64,000 nt of DNA from Candidatus Methanoperedens sp. Its GTDB lineage: Archaea; Halobacteriota; Methanosarcinia; Methanosarcinales; Methanoperedenaceae. The translations under genes were made by a program, and so were the position numbers. Shown one piece after another: positions 27,148 to 36,274 of this stretch. The number at the start of each line of letters is the position of its first letter. Positions within the stretch are counted from its first letter, which is position 1. Under the pieces are notes generated by a model. That model saw nothing but the letters and a program-made list of their open reading frames with translations, had not been told where the DNA came from and ran no database searches. The stretch covers positions 45,359 through 109,358 of the forward strand of contig JAPMTR010000065.1 of assembly GCA_026552975.1 (NCBI GenBank). The letters run 5' to 3'.

Positions 27148-27230
27148 TAAAAAAACGAGAAGCTTTCCTCTACATCCTATATATGCAGGATTAATATAAT
27201 CCTATGCGCTTTTAGGAGTTAAGAGTCCAG

Positions 27231-27674
27231 GTGACATATTTGATCATTATCAGAAAATTCCAGCCAGCCGATTTTCCATGGATCATTGATATCGAAAGGA
27301 AGGTTTTTAATGAACATGACCCTTACCTTTATATGAAGTTCTATGAGAATTATCCTGACACATTTATTGTAGCGCAAATTAATGGGATGATCGTGGGATA
27401 TGTTGCGGGATTTCAGGCAGGAGATGGGGTGGGTAGAATATTCTCGCTTGCAGTCCATCCACTTTACCAGAGAAGAAAGATAGGAAATTCCCTCTTAAAT
27501 GAAATAATCCACGTCTTTACGGAAATGCATATTAAAGAAATGATCCTTGAGGTCAGGTGGAGTAATATTGTGGCCAAAAAGTTCTATCAAAAACTCGGAT
27601 TTTTCCAGTATGGCATTGCAGAAAAATATTATAACAATGCTGAAGATGCCTGCTTGATGAAGCTTCGGATATAG
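27231..27674 (+). CDS. RimI-like GNAT N-acetyltransferase
   Basis: The 147-residue protein has the GNAT fold. IIRKFQPADFPWIIDIERK opens the domain. The acetyl-CoA motif is SLAVHPLYQRRKIGNSLLNE, and the C-terminal EVRWSNIVAKKFYQKLGFF is typical of archaeal Ard1/RimI N-alpha-acetyltransferases. Translation starts at GTG 27231, with AGGAG about 13 bases upstream; a TTG nine bases later is an alternative. Likely role: N-terminal protein acetylation. It converges with the hypothetical gene at 27681. Confidence 0.85.
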   Translation: MTYLIIIRKFQPADFPWIIDIERKVFNEHDPYLYMKFYENYPDTFIVAQINGMIVGYVAGFQAGDGVGRIFSLAVHPLYQRRKIGNSLLNEIIHVFTEMHIKEMILEVRWSNIVAKKFYQKLGFFQYGIAEKYYNNAEDACLMKLRI

Positions 27675-27680
27675 TTTGCT

Positions 27681-28145
27681 TTATTGACTTTTTTTCCCCA
27701 CGGTCTTTAAAAATCCCATCCAGCGCCTGGCATCATCCACTTTTTGTTTTATTTCATCTCTTGGCTTTTGAAGCATGACCTTACCTTCTTCGCATTCTCT
27801 AAGATCCATGATAGCACGGATAAGACCTGCAATATCATTGTACAATCTTCTTGCCTCTTCCCGGGTGAGAATTGCCCTGGTCAGTGTTTCTTCTTCATTT
27901 TTGGCTTTAACCTCAAGAAGTTGCACAAGTTCAAGAATTCGATCTTTCTCCTGTTGTGAAAGCTCTTTTTTGTGAATGCAACCCCAGATCAAGTCATGGA
28001 GTTTTATGTTCTTCCCATCTACTTCCACTTCTTCCGGAACGCTTTCCCCTACCCAGATAAGGTATCTGTGTAATCCATTGAGTAAATGTTCCCTTTCTTC
28101 AGGGGAGATATAACCGTTAAGTTCTGGGGGTTTGTTTTGATCCAT
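27681..28145 (-). CDS. Conserved-looking archaeal hypothetical protein
   Basis: A 154-residue, highly charged, alpha-helical cytoplasmic protein starting MDQNKPPELNGYISPEEREH. It contains LHRYLIWVGESVPEEVEVDG and a helical middle with EEARRLYNDIAGLIRAIMDL, ending RRWMGFLKTVGKKS. It resembles a Methanosarcinales protein I recall as DUF5788, but I cannot confirm this. No catalytic or metal-binding motif is evident. It is divergent from the formylmethanofuran dehydrogenase operon by ~140 bases. Confidence 0.6.
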   Translation of the reverse strand: MDQNKPPELNGYISPEEREHLLNGLHRYLIWVGESVPEEVEVDGKNIKLHDLIWGCIHKKELSQQEKDRILELVQLLEVKAKNEEETLTRAILTREEARRLYNDIAGLIRAIMDLRECEEGKVMLQKPRDEIKQKVDDARRWMGFLKTVGKKSQ

Positions 28146-28287
28146 GTATGCTGGCTTGATTATAAAAGATAAGCTTCTTTTTGCGTTCCTATTATGGGTG
28201 AACTATTAATGCTAATATTGAACCTTAATCCTTTCTTATTTAAAATAGCCATAACATTTATCCTCTATTAAGCTCAATTTCCCGAAT

Positions 28288-28746
28288 ATGCTCACAGTCA
28301 TAGAAATTTACCAGCTCCTTCCTAAAACCAACTGCAAGATATGCGGAGATTCAACATGCATGGCTTTTGCGGTTTCATTGCTGGGAAGAAGAAAGAAGCT
28401 GGTTGAATGTACCCCGATCCTTGAAGAAAATTTCAAAAAACAGAAAGAAAAGCTTGATTCACTTCTTTTGCCTTCAGCCGGTGCGTCGGAAACTGGAATG
28501 ATAGTACATCCCGAACTGTGCACAGGATGCGGGAATTGTGTTGTGGCCTGTCCTGTTGACGTTGCCAACGACCCTCATGGCGCAGGAATGGGCTGCGCTC
28601 CAACCAATGACAGGGTGATCTTCAAAGTAGTTGAGGGAAAAGTCATAGCATCAAATGTACAGGAATGCCGCCGCTTTGGGAAAAATAAAGTATTATGCTA
28701 TGCCTGTATTGATCCATGCCCCACAGGGGCTATCGAATTTGCTTAG
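28288..28746 (+). CDS. Fe-S protein of the formylmethanofuran dehydrogenase operon
   Basis: A 152-residue protein. The N-terminal ~40 residues read LPKTNCKICGDSTCMAFAV, the Fe-S domain also found at the start of corrinoid Fe-S protein (CdhE). Two further cysteine groups follow: CTGCGNCVVACPVD (4Fe-4S ferredoxin type) and the pair CRRFG / CYACIDPCPTGAI. It probably delivers electrons from or to the FwdB active site, in the role of FwdG/FmdF. It is the first gene of a three-gene operon (gap of eight bases to fwdB). A promoter-like CTTATTTAAAATAG lies ~45 bases upstream. Confidence 0.82.
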   Translation: MLTVIEIYQLLPKTNCKICGDSTCMAFAVSLLGRRKKLVECTPILEENFKKQKEKLDSLLLPSAGASETGMIVHPELCTGCGNCVVACPVDVANDPHGAGMGCAPTNDRVIFKVVEGKVIASNVQECRRFGKNKVLCYACIDPCPTGAIEFA

Positions 28747-28754
28747 GTGATCTA

Positions 28755-29966
28755 ATGCTTACATGTACCGGATGCTCACTATTATGCGAGGATATTGAAG
28801 CGATCATTGAAGATAATAAGATCAAAGGGACAAAGAACGCCTGCAGAAGGGGCGCCGCCAGGATCAAGGGCTGCGCGAACAGGCTTGTCCCGTCCATTGA
28901 CCAGAAACCTTCGGACGTTGAAAGCTCTATCAAGAAAGCAGCTGAGCTCCTCAGGAACGCAAAGTCTCCCATGATCTTTGGTTTTGACAACTCAAGCTGC
29001 GAGGCCCAGGTACAGGGGATCCAGTTTGCCCAAAAAATACATGCGGTCATAGATGATACCTCTTCATTCTGCCAGGGACTTCTCATGGAAATAATTCTCC
29101 AGAAAAAGCTAAAGACCTGTTCCCTTGACGATATAAGGAACAAAGCGGATGTCCTGGTTTACTGGGGATCTGACGCTCAGGACTCACACCCCCGCCATCT
29201 ATCGCGGTTCTCATATTTTCCCCGCGGGGAATCACGCCAGCGCGGATATGAGGAAGACAGACTGGCAATAGCCATAGACGTGCGGGAATCAAATACTGCA
29301 AAGATATGCAAAAAGCATTTTTACAGGATAAACCCAAAGGGTGACCGGGAATTCATTCTTGCCTTAATGGAAGCGCTATCAGGAAAAGCGCCTGTAAATG
29401 ACGCTAAAAATATGCTTGAGCTTGCAGGCGTCCTGAAAAAAGCACAATTCGGTGCGATCTTTGTTGGCATCGGGCTAATGTATTCAATAAAAAACGACTT
29501 TGAAATATTAACTAAACTTGCAAATATGCTTCCAAAATTCAGTATAATGCCTATGGTAGGCCATTATAACATGCGAGGCTTAAACGAAGCGCTCTTTAAG
29601 GAAACAGGTTATGTCAACAGGGTAAAGTTTGATGAAAAAGGAGTGCAGGATAATAAATATGCCCTCATTGAGGCGCTCAAGAATAAAAGTATAGACGCCC
29701 TAGTTGTCGTGGGTTCTGATCCAGTCCTGAGTCTTCCCCGCAGTGTTCTTTCTCATCTTTCATCTATACCTGTTATTTGTATCGACCCGTGCCAGACCTT
29801 TACTTCAAAGATCTCATCAGTTAATATCCCATGCGCTGCAACAGGTGTGGAATCGGCAGGAAGTGCGGTGAGGATGGATGGAAAAGTGATCACCCTTAAG
29901 AAGATCATTGAAAATAATTACCGAAGCGACGAAGACGTCATAAAACAGTTAATGGGAGCAATATAA
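28755..29966 (+). CDS. fwdB: Formylmethanofuran dehydrogenase subunit B (catalytic)
   Basis: FwdB holds the molybdopterin or tungstopterin where CO2 is reduced to, or formed from, formate bound for methanofuran. The start at 28755 follows AGGTGATCTA. The opening LTCTGCSLLCEDIEAIIED binds a 4Fe-4S cluster with C30 in KNACRRGAARI. DDTSSFCQGLLMEI places Cys106 at the expected metal ligand, so this is the Cys rather than Sec form. The 403-residue length is typical. Its stop overlaps the fwdD start (TAATG). In anaerobic methane oxidisers this enzyme runs in the CO2-producing direction. The usual partners fwdA and fwdC are not adjacent. Confidence 0.93.
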   Translation: MLTCTGCSLLCEDIEAIIEDNKIKGTKNACRRGAARIKGCANRLVPSIDQKPSDVESSIKKAAELLRNAKSPMIFGFDNSSCEAQVQGIQFAQKIHAVIDDTSSFCQGLLMEIILQKKLKTCSLDDIRNKADVLVYWGSDAQDSHPRHLSRFSYFPRGESRQRGYEEDRLAIAIDVRESNTAKICKKHFYRINPKGDREFILALMEALSGKAPVNDAKNMLELAGVLKKAQFGAIFVGIGLMYSIKNDFEILTKLANMLPKFSIMPMVGHYNMRGLNEALFKETGYVNRVKFDEKGVQDNKYALIEALKNKSIDALVVVGSDPVLSLPRSVLSHLSSIPVICIDPCQTFTSKISSVNIPCAATGVESAGSAVRMDGKVITLKKIIENNYRSDEDVIKQLMGAI

Positions 29967-30379
29967 TGGGAATAGATATTGGGAAATTCCTGAAAAATCC
30001 TGAATTTGATATACTAATTACTACATATCGGGATATCTTCCAGGTTGAAGCCCTTGAAACCGACAGATTTGGCGAGGAATATAAGAAACTCTCGGCTGTC
30101 ATTACAATGAGTAAAAATGATCTTAAAAAAATGGAGTTCAAATCCGGGGATCATGTGAAATTATCAAATACCTATGGAAGCGTTATCGTAGAAGTAAAAG
30201 AATCCAAAAAGAATGAGCCGGGAGGAGTGGCTTTCATGGTGAACAGCCCATGGTCGAACTGTCTTATTTCAGATGAGACTGAAGGAAAAGGGATCCCTGA
30301 ATTTAAACACATCAAAGCAAAGATATCGCTTTCAAAAGAGCAAATTACTCAAATCACTGAGATCATTTTTCATAAGTGA
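29966..30379 (+). CDS. fwdD: Formylmethanofuran dehydrogenase subunit D
   Basis: A 137-residue molybdopterin-dinucleotide-binding subunit. The double-psi barrel shows in KNDLKKMEFKSGDHVKLSNT followed by YGSVIVEVKES, and NSPWSNCLISDETEGKG is the pterin-contacting segment. Its ATG overlaps the fwdB stop by one base, so the two subunits are translationally coupled. The operon ends here, facing the secY end of the ribosomal cluster across a hairpin region. Confidence 0.92.
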   Translation: MGIDIGKFLKNPEFDILITTYRDIFQVEALETDRFGEEYKKLSAVITMSKNDLKKMEFKSGDHVKLSNTYGSVIVEVKESKKNEPGGVAFMVNSPWSNCLISDETEGKGIPEFKHIKAKISLSKEQITQITEIIFHK

Positions 30380-30406
30380 TCTGGCCAGATTCCAGGTCAA
30401 CAAATT

Positions 30407-30476
30407 AACAACGAACTGGTAAGAACCAACGAACTCACACCATAGAGTTCGTTGGAGTTTGTTTTAGTTCGCTGTT
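30407..30476. terminator. Nested hairpins between convergent fwdD and secY
   Basis: An inner perfect 11-base inverted repeat, CCAACGAACTC (30426-30436) with GAGTTCGTTGG (30445-30455), has an eight-base loop. Around it AACAACGAACT (30407-30417) pairs with AGTTCGCTGTT (30466-30476) with one mismatch. The structure is symmetrical and followed by T-rich sequence on the plus strand, so it could serve both converging transcripts as terminator or 3' stabiliser. Confidence 0.65.
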
Positions 30477-30496
30477 TTATTCTTCAATTTTTAGAT

Positions 30497-31975
30497 CTAT
30501 TCCTTCCCGAAGAAGCTTCTCATCATCGGGTGCATTTCCATCATCTGCTGGCTGGCGATATCTTCATACAGCCTGTACATGATGCTTACGGTCAGCAATA
30601 ATCCTGTTCCGCCCGCGCCTCCGAGTGTGCCCAGAAGACTTGCGATAAGCGTAAGGGCGCCTATGAATGCTCCGCCGATCACTGTTACTTTGGGAATATA
30701 CCGCTGCATTACACGCTCAAGCGTACCTGCGCTTCGGCGATATCCGGGGATCTGCATTCCAGAATTCTGGATCTTTTCTGCTACGTTCTTTGCTCCCATT
30801 CCTGTAGTCTCTATCCAGAATAACGCAAAGATTATGCCACCGATTATAAGCATGAAAGCATCAGTGAAAACGTGCAGGATTATCTGCCACATTGCAGGTT
30901 CTGGAACTCCCAGGCTTGTGAACCTTGGTCCAAGGAGAGAAGGGATCCAATCGCTTGGCCCGTTAATGGGAGAGAGATAATACATAAGACCGCCAACAGG
31001 TGTTCCCTGTTCGTATGTCCCAAGGAATTTTACTCCCCTGCTTGACAATATAAGACCTACCATCTGGATATTTGCCTGCAATGCCCTTACAAGGATCATT
31101 GGCAGAACGCTTGCATAAATGAGTTTTACCGGGAATCGACCCCTTGCGCCTCTTACCGCTGCGTGGGCAAGTGGTATCTCAATTCTTGTGCTTTCAACAT
31201 ATACTACCATGAGGTAGATGAGTACCGTACTTATCAACGCAAGTATTCCTGCGCTATACAGGAAAACCACGGGATTGCCTAGAATATAATTCATATCAAT
31301 ACCTGATGTTGGACCTGCCATCCATACCCATTTAGGAAGGATTCCAATAGGTGCTCCAGCATTATCTGTTTTCCAGTTAAATATACCCTGAACTATCTGC
31401 TGGGATACACCTGCGATAATGAACATTCCTACGCCTGAGCCTATACCCCATTTGGAAACGATCTCGTCCATATACAGAATGAGAATGCCACCAACACATA
31501 CCTGTATGAATAACAGGAACGTGATAAAGCTTACACTTACGCCGAGAGTTCCCGCAAGCGCAGCGTCTGCTTTCATGAAGCCGCCAAGTATCTGGGGGAG
31601 AGCTTCCAGAATAACCATTACAAAGACCATCAGTTTCTGCAATCCCTGGAAAATAGCCTGCTGATGTGGATTTGTAAGATCCATTTTTATGACATTTGCA
31701 CCGACAAGCAGCTGCAGTACTATTGAAGCCGTGACTATAGGACCTATTCCCAGGACCATCAGCGAACCTGATGCTCCGGCAAAGAATGCCCTGTAAAGTT
31801 CAAAAAGGTCTATCGAGTTTTTATCAAGCCCGAATAAAGGAATATTTGCCAGTACGAAATACAGGACAAGTATCCCTAATGTCCATCCAAGTTTTTTCTT
31901 GAAATGCACATGACCTTCCGGTCGTTTCACCGCAGGAAGGCGGTTCAATAGAGGTGCAAGACTTTCAAATGCCAT
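30497..31975 (-). CDS. secY: Protein translocase subunit SecY
   Basis: SecY forms the membrane channel for protein export and insertion. The 492-residue protein has ten hydrophobic helices, beginning with GWTLGILVLYFVLANIPLFG. The plug region after TM1 shows in FAGASGSLMVLGIGPIVTAS. ESTRIEIPLAHAAVRGARGR and IPGYRRSAGTLERVMQRYIP are cytosolic loops that contact the ribosome or SRP receptor. It is the last gene of the ribosomal cluster, as in other archaea. Adenylate kinase, which often follows, is absent. Confidence 0.97.
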   Translation of the reverse strand: MAFESLAPLLNRLPAVKRPEGHVHFKKKLGWTLGILVLYFVLANIPLFGLDKNSIDLFELYRAFFAGASGSLMVLGIGPIVTASIVLQLLVGANVIKMDLTNPHQQAIFQGLQKLMVFVMVILEALPQILGGFMKADAALAGTLGVSVSFITFLLFIQVCVGGILILYMDEIVSKWGIGSGVGMFIIAGVSQQIVQGIFNWKTDNAGAPIGILPKWVWMAGPTSGIDMNYILGNPVVFLYSAGILALISTVLIYLMVVYVESTRIEIPLAHAAVRGARGRFPVKLIYASVLPMILVRALQANIQMVGLILSSRGVKFLGTYEQGTPVGGLMYYLSPINGPSDWIPSLLGPRFTSLGVPEPAMWQIILHVFTDAFMLIIGGIIFALFWIETTGMGAKNVAEKIQNSGMQIPGYRRSAGTLERVMQRYIPKVTVIGGAFIGALTLIASLLGTLGGAGGTGLLLTVSIMYRLYEDIASQQMMEMHPMMRSFFGKE

Positions 31976-32007
31976 ATTATATTACTCTTGATTTAAATTT
32001 ATTATTC

Positions 32008-32457
32008 TTATTCTGGAGTTTCTGATTCAACTGGAGCTATTGCCTGTCCTTTCGCTTCTTCGATCTTCTGTCTTGCGACAGATGAAAATTCAGATGCAGT
32101 TATGAACAGGGATTTTGTTACTTTTCCGCTTCCAAGCACTTTATCTATGCCGATATTGCCAAGGTCTATGTGATATGAATTGCCCTTCTTTTCTGCAAGT
32201 CCATCCAATACGAGTCCCTCGGCGGCTTCATCGATCTCTCCAATATTTACAATGATATCATCAAATGTAACGGACTGGGGGCGTTTGAAACCATGTTTTC
32301 CAAACAATAAGCCTCGCTGCATTGATCGAACGAAGTGATGCTTGCATGTTCCCGCGTTCCCTCGTCCTCCACGGCTACCTCCGCCTCTTCTGTTCTTATG
32401 CGTGCCTCCGCCACATGACCTTGATCCCCTGAATTTCTTTGTTTTCTCTTTACTCAT
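32008..32457 (-). CDS. rpl15: Ribosomal protein uL15
   Basis: A 149-residue large-subunit protein. The N-terminus has the long basic Gly-rich tail [20 protein letters not shown] that threads into 23S rRNA, followed by the globular domain [20 protein letters not shown] and a C-terminal [19 protein letters not shown] short Glu/Pro-rich extension ends the protein. It lies between uL30 and secY, 32 bases before the secY ATG. Confidence 0.96.
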   Translation of the reverse strand: MSKEKTKKFRGSRSCGGGTHKNRRGGGSRGGRGNAGTCKHHFVRSMQRGLLFGKHGFKRPQSVTFDDIIVNIGEIDEAAEGLVLDGLAEKKGNSYHIDLGNIGIDKVLGSGKVTKSLFITASEFSSVARQKIEEAKGQAIAPVESETPE

Positions 32458-32461
32458 GATA

Positions 32462-32923
32462 TTACCTCATTTTATTCAACAGGGTATTGATCTCATCGCC
32501 ATGGAATCCAAGGTCTCCTCCTTCCTGGAAGGTCCTTTTGGTACCCTTTAAGCCTTTCCTTGCCGGATGCATGCGAAAGACTGGTTTTAATTTAGGAACA
32601 TCTGAAAATGATATGGTCCCATCGCAAATTGCTTTTGCCAGCTCATTAAAGGATTTGAAATTGGTGTTCGCGCTCAGGTATTCCTCTGTCAGGTCATCCC
32701 CGCCTTCAAGTTTGCCTCTGTTTTCAAGCATCTGCGCAAGCATTTCAGGGGTTATGTTTCCCCATGCGACGTAATCCTTTGCCTTATGGATCATTCCCTT
32801 ATATGTCGGATTCTCAGGAACTACCACACAATGATTTACCCTATCAAGGCGTAACATTCTCAGTGTATCCTTGATATCCCCTCTGGTTTTTACTTCTCCG
32901 CGAAGTTTTACTACAGCTAACAT
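32462..32923 (-). CDS. rpl30: Ribosomal protein uL30
   Basis: A 153-residue archaeal long form of uL30: [20 protein letters not shown] then [20 protein letters not shown] are the family block, followed by [15 protein letters not shown]. The C-terminal [20 protein letters not shown] is the archaeal extension. Only four bases separate it from uL15, within a tightly packed operon. Confidence 0.96.
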   Translation of the reverse strand: MLAVVKLRGEVKTRGDIKDTLRMLRLDRVNHCVVVPENPTYKGMIHKAKDYVAWGNITPEMLAQMLENRGKLEGGDDLTEEYLSANTNFKSFNELAKAICDGTISFSDVPKLKPVFRMHPARKGLKGTKRTFQEGGDLGFHGDEINTLLNKMR

Positions 32924-32926
32924 TTT

Positions 32927-33556
32927 TTACACCTTCATGGTCGTTGTTCTTATAAGAGCATCAAATGTCGCTCTTGCAAAATTCAGCGTTGTTCTCGTCT
33001 CACCGCTCACTTTTGTCCAGACATCCTTGATACCTGCGATCTCAAGCACCTTTTTTGCTGTTCCGCCTGAAGCAAGACCAAGCCCTCTTGGGGCTGGCAA
33101 CAACTTTACTTCCACGCTTCCAGCTTTTCCATCTACCTCAAAAGGTACGGTGTGTCCTTGCCCGCATCCGCATTCCCATGAGCCGCAACCGCGTTTGATA
33201 GCGACTATGTTCATTTTTGCCGTATCGATGGCTTTTCTGATGGCAACTCCGACCTGTACGTCTTTTCCTTCACCGATCCCGATGAAACCATCGCCGTTGC
33301 CCACGATGACAGTTGCTCTGAATTTAACTCTTCTTCCGGAGTCAGTCATTCTCTGCACCATGTTTATGTCCAGAACTTCATCCCTTATCTCTGGAAGCAA
33401 TGCGTCCACGATCTGGGACTCCCTGATCGGTAATCCTGATGCAAGGGCCTCACCCATGGTCGTGACATGTCCCTCTTTGACCAGTGCGCCCAGTCTTGTC
33501 TGAGGGATCCATTCTGCTTTTGGTTGTTCAAATCCTTTATCTCTCATATTACTCAC
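32927..33556 (-). CDS. rps5: Ribosomal protein uS5
   Basis: A 209-residue small-subunit protein at the mRNA entrance. The N-terminal double-stranded RNA-binding region and [20 protein letters not shown] are typical of S5, followed by [20 protein letters not shown] and the C-terminal [18 protein letters not shown]. Its ATG overlaps the uL18 end by four bases, giving translational coupling. Confidence 0.96.
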   Translation of the reverse strand: MSNMRDKGFEQPKAEWIPQTRLGALVKEGHVTTMGEALASGLPIRESQIVDALLPEIRDEVLDINMVQRMTDSGRRVKFRATVIVGNGDGFIGIGEGKDVQVGVAIRKAIDTAKMNIVAIKRGCGSWECGCGQGHTVPFEVDGKAGSVEVKLLPAPRGLGLASGGTAKKVLEIAGIKDVWTKVSGETRTTLNFARATFDALIRTTTMKV

Positions 33557-34071
33557 CTGAATTCGCCCTCAATTTTTTGTTTCACAGCCGTGAACTGTTC
33601 TGCGATATTGGTCTTCCTGTATGTATCAATATGCTTACCCATGATCCTGTCCTGTGTCGGAAATATTTTCGGGTCATGTGGTATTTCAAGGCCTGCATCC
33701 ACAGCACCTTTTATAGCAGCATACAGAAGTCCACCTTTCGTTGTATGATATAATCCAAGGTCTGCTATTGCTTCAGTTTGACCTTTTTTCTTAGCCCTGT
33801 AACCGAGCAATAATCCTGCCAGATAAGCGGATGTAATATTACCAGTTGGGGCTGTAAAGCCGTATTTTTTCAGATCCTGAGTATTGGCACAAACCAGTGT
33901 CATATCTCCTGATTGTTCAGGTACTATGATCTGGATCTGTGTATTTTTCAGGCTTTTCCTGACTACGAGTCTGGGTTTTCTTGATATCAGCAATTGTTTT
34001 CTTGCACGATAATCAGTCTTGCCCATTCTCACTCGTCTAAATTTTACCCTGTATCTTGATCCTGTCGCCAT
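33553..34071 (-). CDS. rpl18: Ribosomal protein uL18
   Basis: A 172-residue protein that binds 5S rRNA. The start [20 protein letters not shown], then [19 protein letters not shown] and [20 protein letters not shown] are archaeal L18 signatures, with [20 protein letters not shown] near the C-terminus. It starts two bases after eL19 ends. Confidence 0.96.
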   Translation of the reverse strand: MATGSRYRVKFRRVRMGKTDYRARKQLLISRKPRLVVRKSLKNTQIQIIVPEQSGDMTLVCANTQDLKKYGFTAPTGNITSAYLAGLLLGYRAKKKGQTEAIADLGLYHTTKGGLLYAAIKGAVDAGLEIPHDPKIFPTQDRIMGKHIDTYRKTNIAEQFTAVKQKIEGEFR

Positions 34072-34073
34072 GT

Positions 34074-34526
34074 TCAGGCCTCCTTAGCTTTGAGCTGTTC
34101 TATGTGAGCAACAAGATGTGCCCTGCTCCTGTATTCTCCGCCTTTGGCTTTGCGGTATAATTTCCTGTACATAGGAACTTCTATTGACTTATTTTCTCTC
34201 ATTTCCCGAAGCTGGCTGCGCAATGCACGGATCTTTTTCATCCATTGTTCCTTCTTGGGGTTCCTCGCGCCTTTTGCCCCTGATCTTGAGCCATGTCCTT
34301 TCCTGTGCCCGTATGACCGGGCTTCATCAGCTTTTCTTGCCCTGCCGCGGCTAACTCCCAGGATCGCTCTTTTTGCGATCTTCTTTTCAGTGATCAGGTT
34401 GCGGATATCTTCCCTTGTAAGGGCCTGTGATATATCTTTGTAAGCTTCAGGATCCATCCATACGCGGTTGACCCCGATGTCCATAACCTCAGCCGCAAGT
34501 CGTCTTTGATTTGCAAGATCTGTCAT
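34074..34526 (-). CDS. rpl19e: Ribosomal protein eL19
   Basis: A 150-residue highly basic protein found only in archaea and eukaryotes. It begins MTDLANQRRLAAEVMDIGVN, contains NRVWMDPEAYKDISQALTRE and the linker GHRKGHGSRSGAKGARNPKK, and ends AHLVAHIEQLKAKEA. It forms inter-subunit contacts. The start is one base after eL32. Confidence 0.96.
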   Translation of the reverse strand: MTDLANQRRLAAEVMDIGVNRVWMDPEAYKDISQALTREDIRNLITEKKIAKRAILGVSRGRARKADEARSYGHRKGHGSRSGAKGARNPKKEQWMKKIRALRSQLREMRENKSIEVPMYRKLYRKAKGGEYRSRAHLVAHIEQLKAKEA

Positions 34527-34527
34527 T

Positions 34528-35178
34528 TTATTCTACCTTCCTCATGGGGTTCAATATCTTTAATCCCAGTTCTGCAGCTTTATTTTCAATATCGACACGT
34601 TTTTTTGAACCTACTGTCCTGCCTATCCTGGCAGCCTGCCTGTCGATCTTAATACATCCAAGATCATTGACATTATTTACAATGACCTCTTCAAAACCTG
34701 ATGGATGAAGCCCACGGACTGCGACCGGACTTCCATATCCTGCTTCTACAAGAGGACATTTTCCAGTCTTTCCATATCGTGTCTTGTTATGTATCCCATC
34801 CGGTCTTCTCCAGTGATCTGCAAGTTTCTTCTTCTTGTGAGAATCTGTCTGCTTGAAGGTGGGCTTCTTGCTTTTTTGTGTTTTTCTCACATTCATGAGT
34901 CTTTTTGTTTCTGTATCAAGTGAAATGACTATGTTTGGAGTTTCAATCGCTGGTGCGGTTTTTTCTCCTTCCGTTTCTTCCTCTATAGCCATCCTGTCAG
35001 CCGATGCTTTTATTCTCTTCCCAAGTTTTTCGCCAATTCCTTTTATTTCAGTGATCTCTATTTCGTCTGCGTTTTTTATAGATCCTATTGTCTGGAATCC
35101 GGCATCATAAAGGATTTGCGCTTTTGATTTGCCAACACCTTCTATAGTTGCAAGCTGTTTTATTGCTTCTTCTTCCAT
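34528..35178 (-). CDS. rpl32e: Ribosomal protein eL32 with an N-terminal helix-hairpin-helix extension
   Basis: The start is set at the ATG at 35178 (MEEEAIKQLATIEGVGKSKA); an upstream in-frame ATG at 35238 would overlap uL6 and is unlikely. Residues 1-65 contain two helix-hairpin-helix-like units (IEGVGKSKAQILYDAGF and IKGIGEKLGKRIKA), an extension seen in some euryarchaeal eL32 proteins. The conserved core follows: KKPTFKQTDSHKKKKLADHW, then RRPDGIHNKTRYGKTGKCPL and VAVRGLHPSGFEEVIVNN. The product has 216 residues. Confidence 0.95.
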   Translation of the reverse strand: MEEEAIKQLATIEGVGKSKAQILYDAGFQTIGSIKNADEIEITEIKGIGEKLGKRIKASADRMAIEEETEGEKTAPAIETPNIVISLDTETKRLMNVRKTQKSKKPTFKQTDSHKKKKLADHWRRPDGIHNKTRYGKTGKCPLVEAGYGSPVAVRGLHPSGFEEVIVNNVNDLGCIKIDRQAARIGRTVGSKKRVDIENKAAELGLKILNPMRKVE

Positions 35179-35191
35179 ATTTGCACCGTCC

Positions 35192-35713
35192 TTACTGCTC
35201 CACGAGGTAAACCCCATCCTGGAACACCCTGGGGTCATATTTTCTGATCTTTGTGGCCTGGCGGATGTTAGCTGCGGTCTGACCTACATCTTCCTTATTG
35301 ATCCCGGTGAGTATTACCTGGTCACCTTTTAAAATGACTTTGGTACTTCCCATTATATTGGCCTTCCTTGCCTTTTTCTCACCAAGGAAATTGCCTATGA
35401 TAACTTTGTTCCCTTCGATCTTTATCTGTATAGGGAAATGTGAATATACTATCTTCATTGTTGATTCATATCCTTTGGTAACACCCGTGATCATATTCTT
35501 TAAATGTGATTCATAAGTGCCAAGGATCGCCAGCTGTTCTCTTCTGGAGCTGTTGGTTTCAACAACAACCTCTGAATCAGCTTTCTTTATGGCAACTCCT
35601 GGATACCAGAGTTTTTTCTGGAGTTGACCCTGGGGGCCTGATATCGATACATTTACCATATCGATATTGATATTTACGCCCTGAGGGATCTGGATTGTTC
35701 TTTTTGATTCCAT
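35192..35713 (-). CDS. rpl6: Ribosomal protein uL6
   Basis: A 173-residue protein near the GTPase centre. QIPQGVNINIDMVNVSISGP is the first L6 repeat. LGTYESHLKNMITGVTKGYE is the signature, and VIIGNFLGEKKARKANIMG opens the second half. It lies 13 bases upstream of the eL32 ATG and nine bases after uS8. Confidence 0.96.
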   Translation of the reverse strand: MESKRTIQIPQGVNINIDMVNVSISGPQGQLQKKLWYPGVAIKKADSEVVVETNSSRREQLAILGTYESHLKNMITGVTKGYESTMKIVYSHFPIQIKIEGNKVIIGNFLGEKKARKANIMGSTKVILKGDQVILTGINKEDVGQTAANIRQATKIRKYDPRVFQDGVYLVEQ

Positions 35714-35722
35714 GTTCTTCTC

Positions 35723-36112
35723 CTAATAAACGTAAGCGAGTAATTGTCCGCCAATACCATTATCCCTGGCTTCATTGTGAGTCATTACACCATCAGGTGT
35801 CGTCAGAATAATAGAGCCAAAGCCCTTTGCTGGTAGGTATCGTTCCTCCCATTTCTCAAAGTCGGTATTCTTTACGGCATGTCGCGGCCTTATTACTCCG
35901 CATTTGTTGATCTTTCCTTTTAGCTGTACCTTAAAAATGCCAGATTTCCCATCATCCATGAGTTCAAAATCGCCGATATAGCCTTTTTCTTTCATGACTT
36001 TAAGCACATTTCCTATAAGCTTTGATGCCGGTCGGATGGTGCAATCTGGTTTGCCTGTCATTTCTGCATTTTTTATTATTGATAATGCATCTGCAAGTGG
36101 ATCTAATAACAT
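35723..36112 (-). CDS. rps8: Ribosomal protein uS8
   Basis: 129 residues when started at the ATG at 36112 ([20 protein letters not shown]), which has GGTGATTATA just upstream. A GTG nine bases earlier is a less likely start. [20 protein letters not shown] and [20 protein letters not shown] are S8 signatures. It binds the central domain of 16S rRNA and follows uS14 closely. Confidence 0.95.
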   Translation of the reverse strand: MLLDPLADALSIIKNAEMTGKPDCTIRPASKLIGNVLKVMKEKGYIGDFELMDDGKSGIFKVQLKGKINKCGVIRPRHAVKNTDFEKWEERYLPAKGFGSIILTTPDGVMTHNEARDNGIGGQLLAYVY

Positions 36113-36121
36113 TATAATCAC

Positions 36122-36274
36122 CTATGTATATTTTTCAAAACCCATCTGGTATGCTGTATCCCTGAAACACTGTCTGCAGAGGTATAATCCGTATTTTCGG
36201 ACAAGCCCCTGTTTCCTGCCGCAGCGTTTACAGGCATTGGCACCGGCTCCAAATTTTTTATTACTTCTTTCCAT
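36122..36274 (-). CDS. rps14: Ribosomal protein uS14, zinc-binding form
   Basis: A 50-residue protein between uL5 and uS8: [20 protein letters not shown], then [20 protein letters not shown] and GFEKYT. Two CXXC pairs (CKRC and CRQC) form the zinc site of the short archaeal S14 that binds the 16S 3' domain. The ATG is at 36274, immediately after the uL5 stop. Confidence 0.95.
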   Translation of the reverse strand: MERSNKKFGAGANACKRCGRKQGLVRKYGLYLCRQCFRDTAYQMGFEKYT

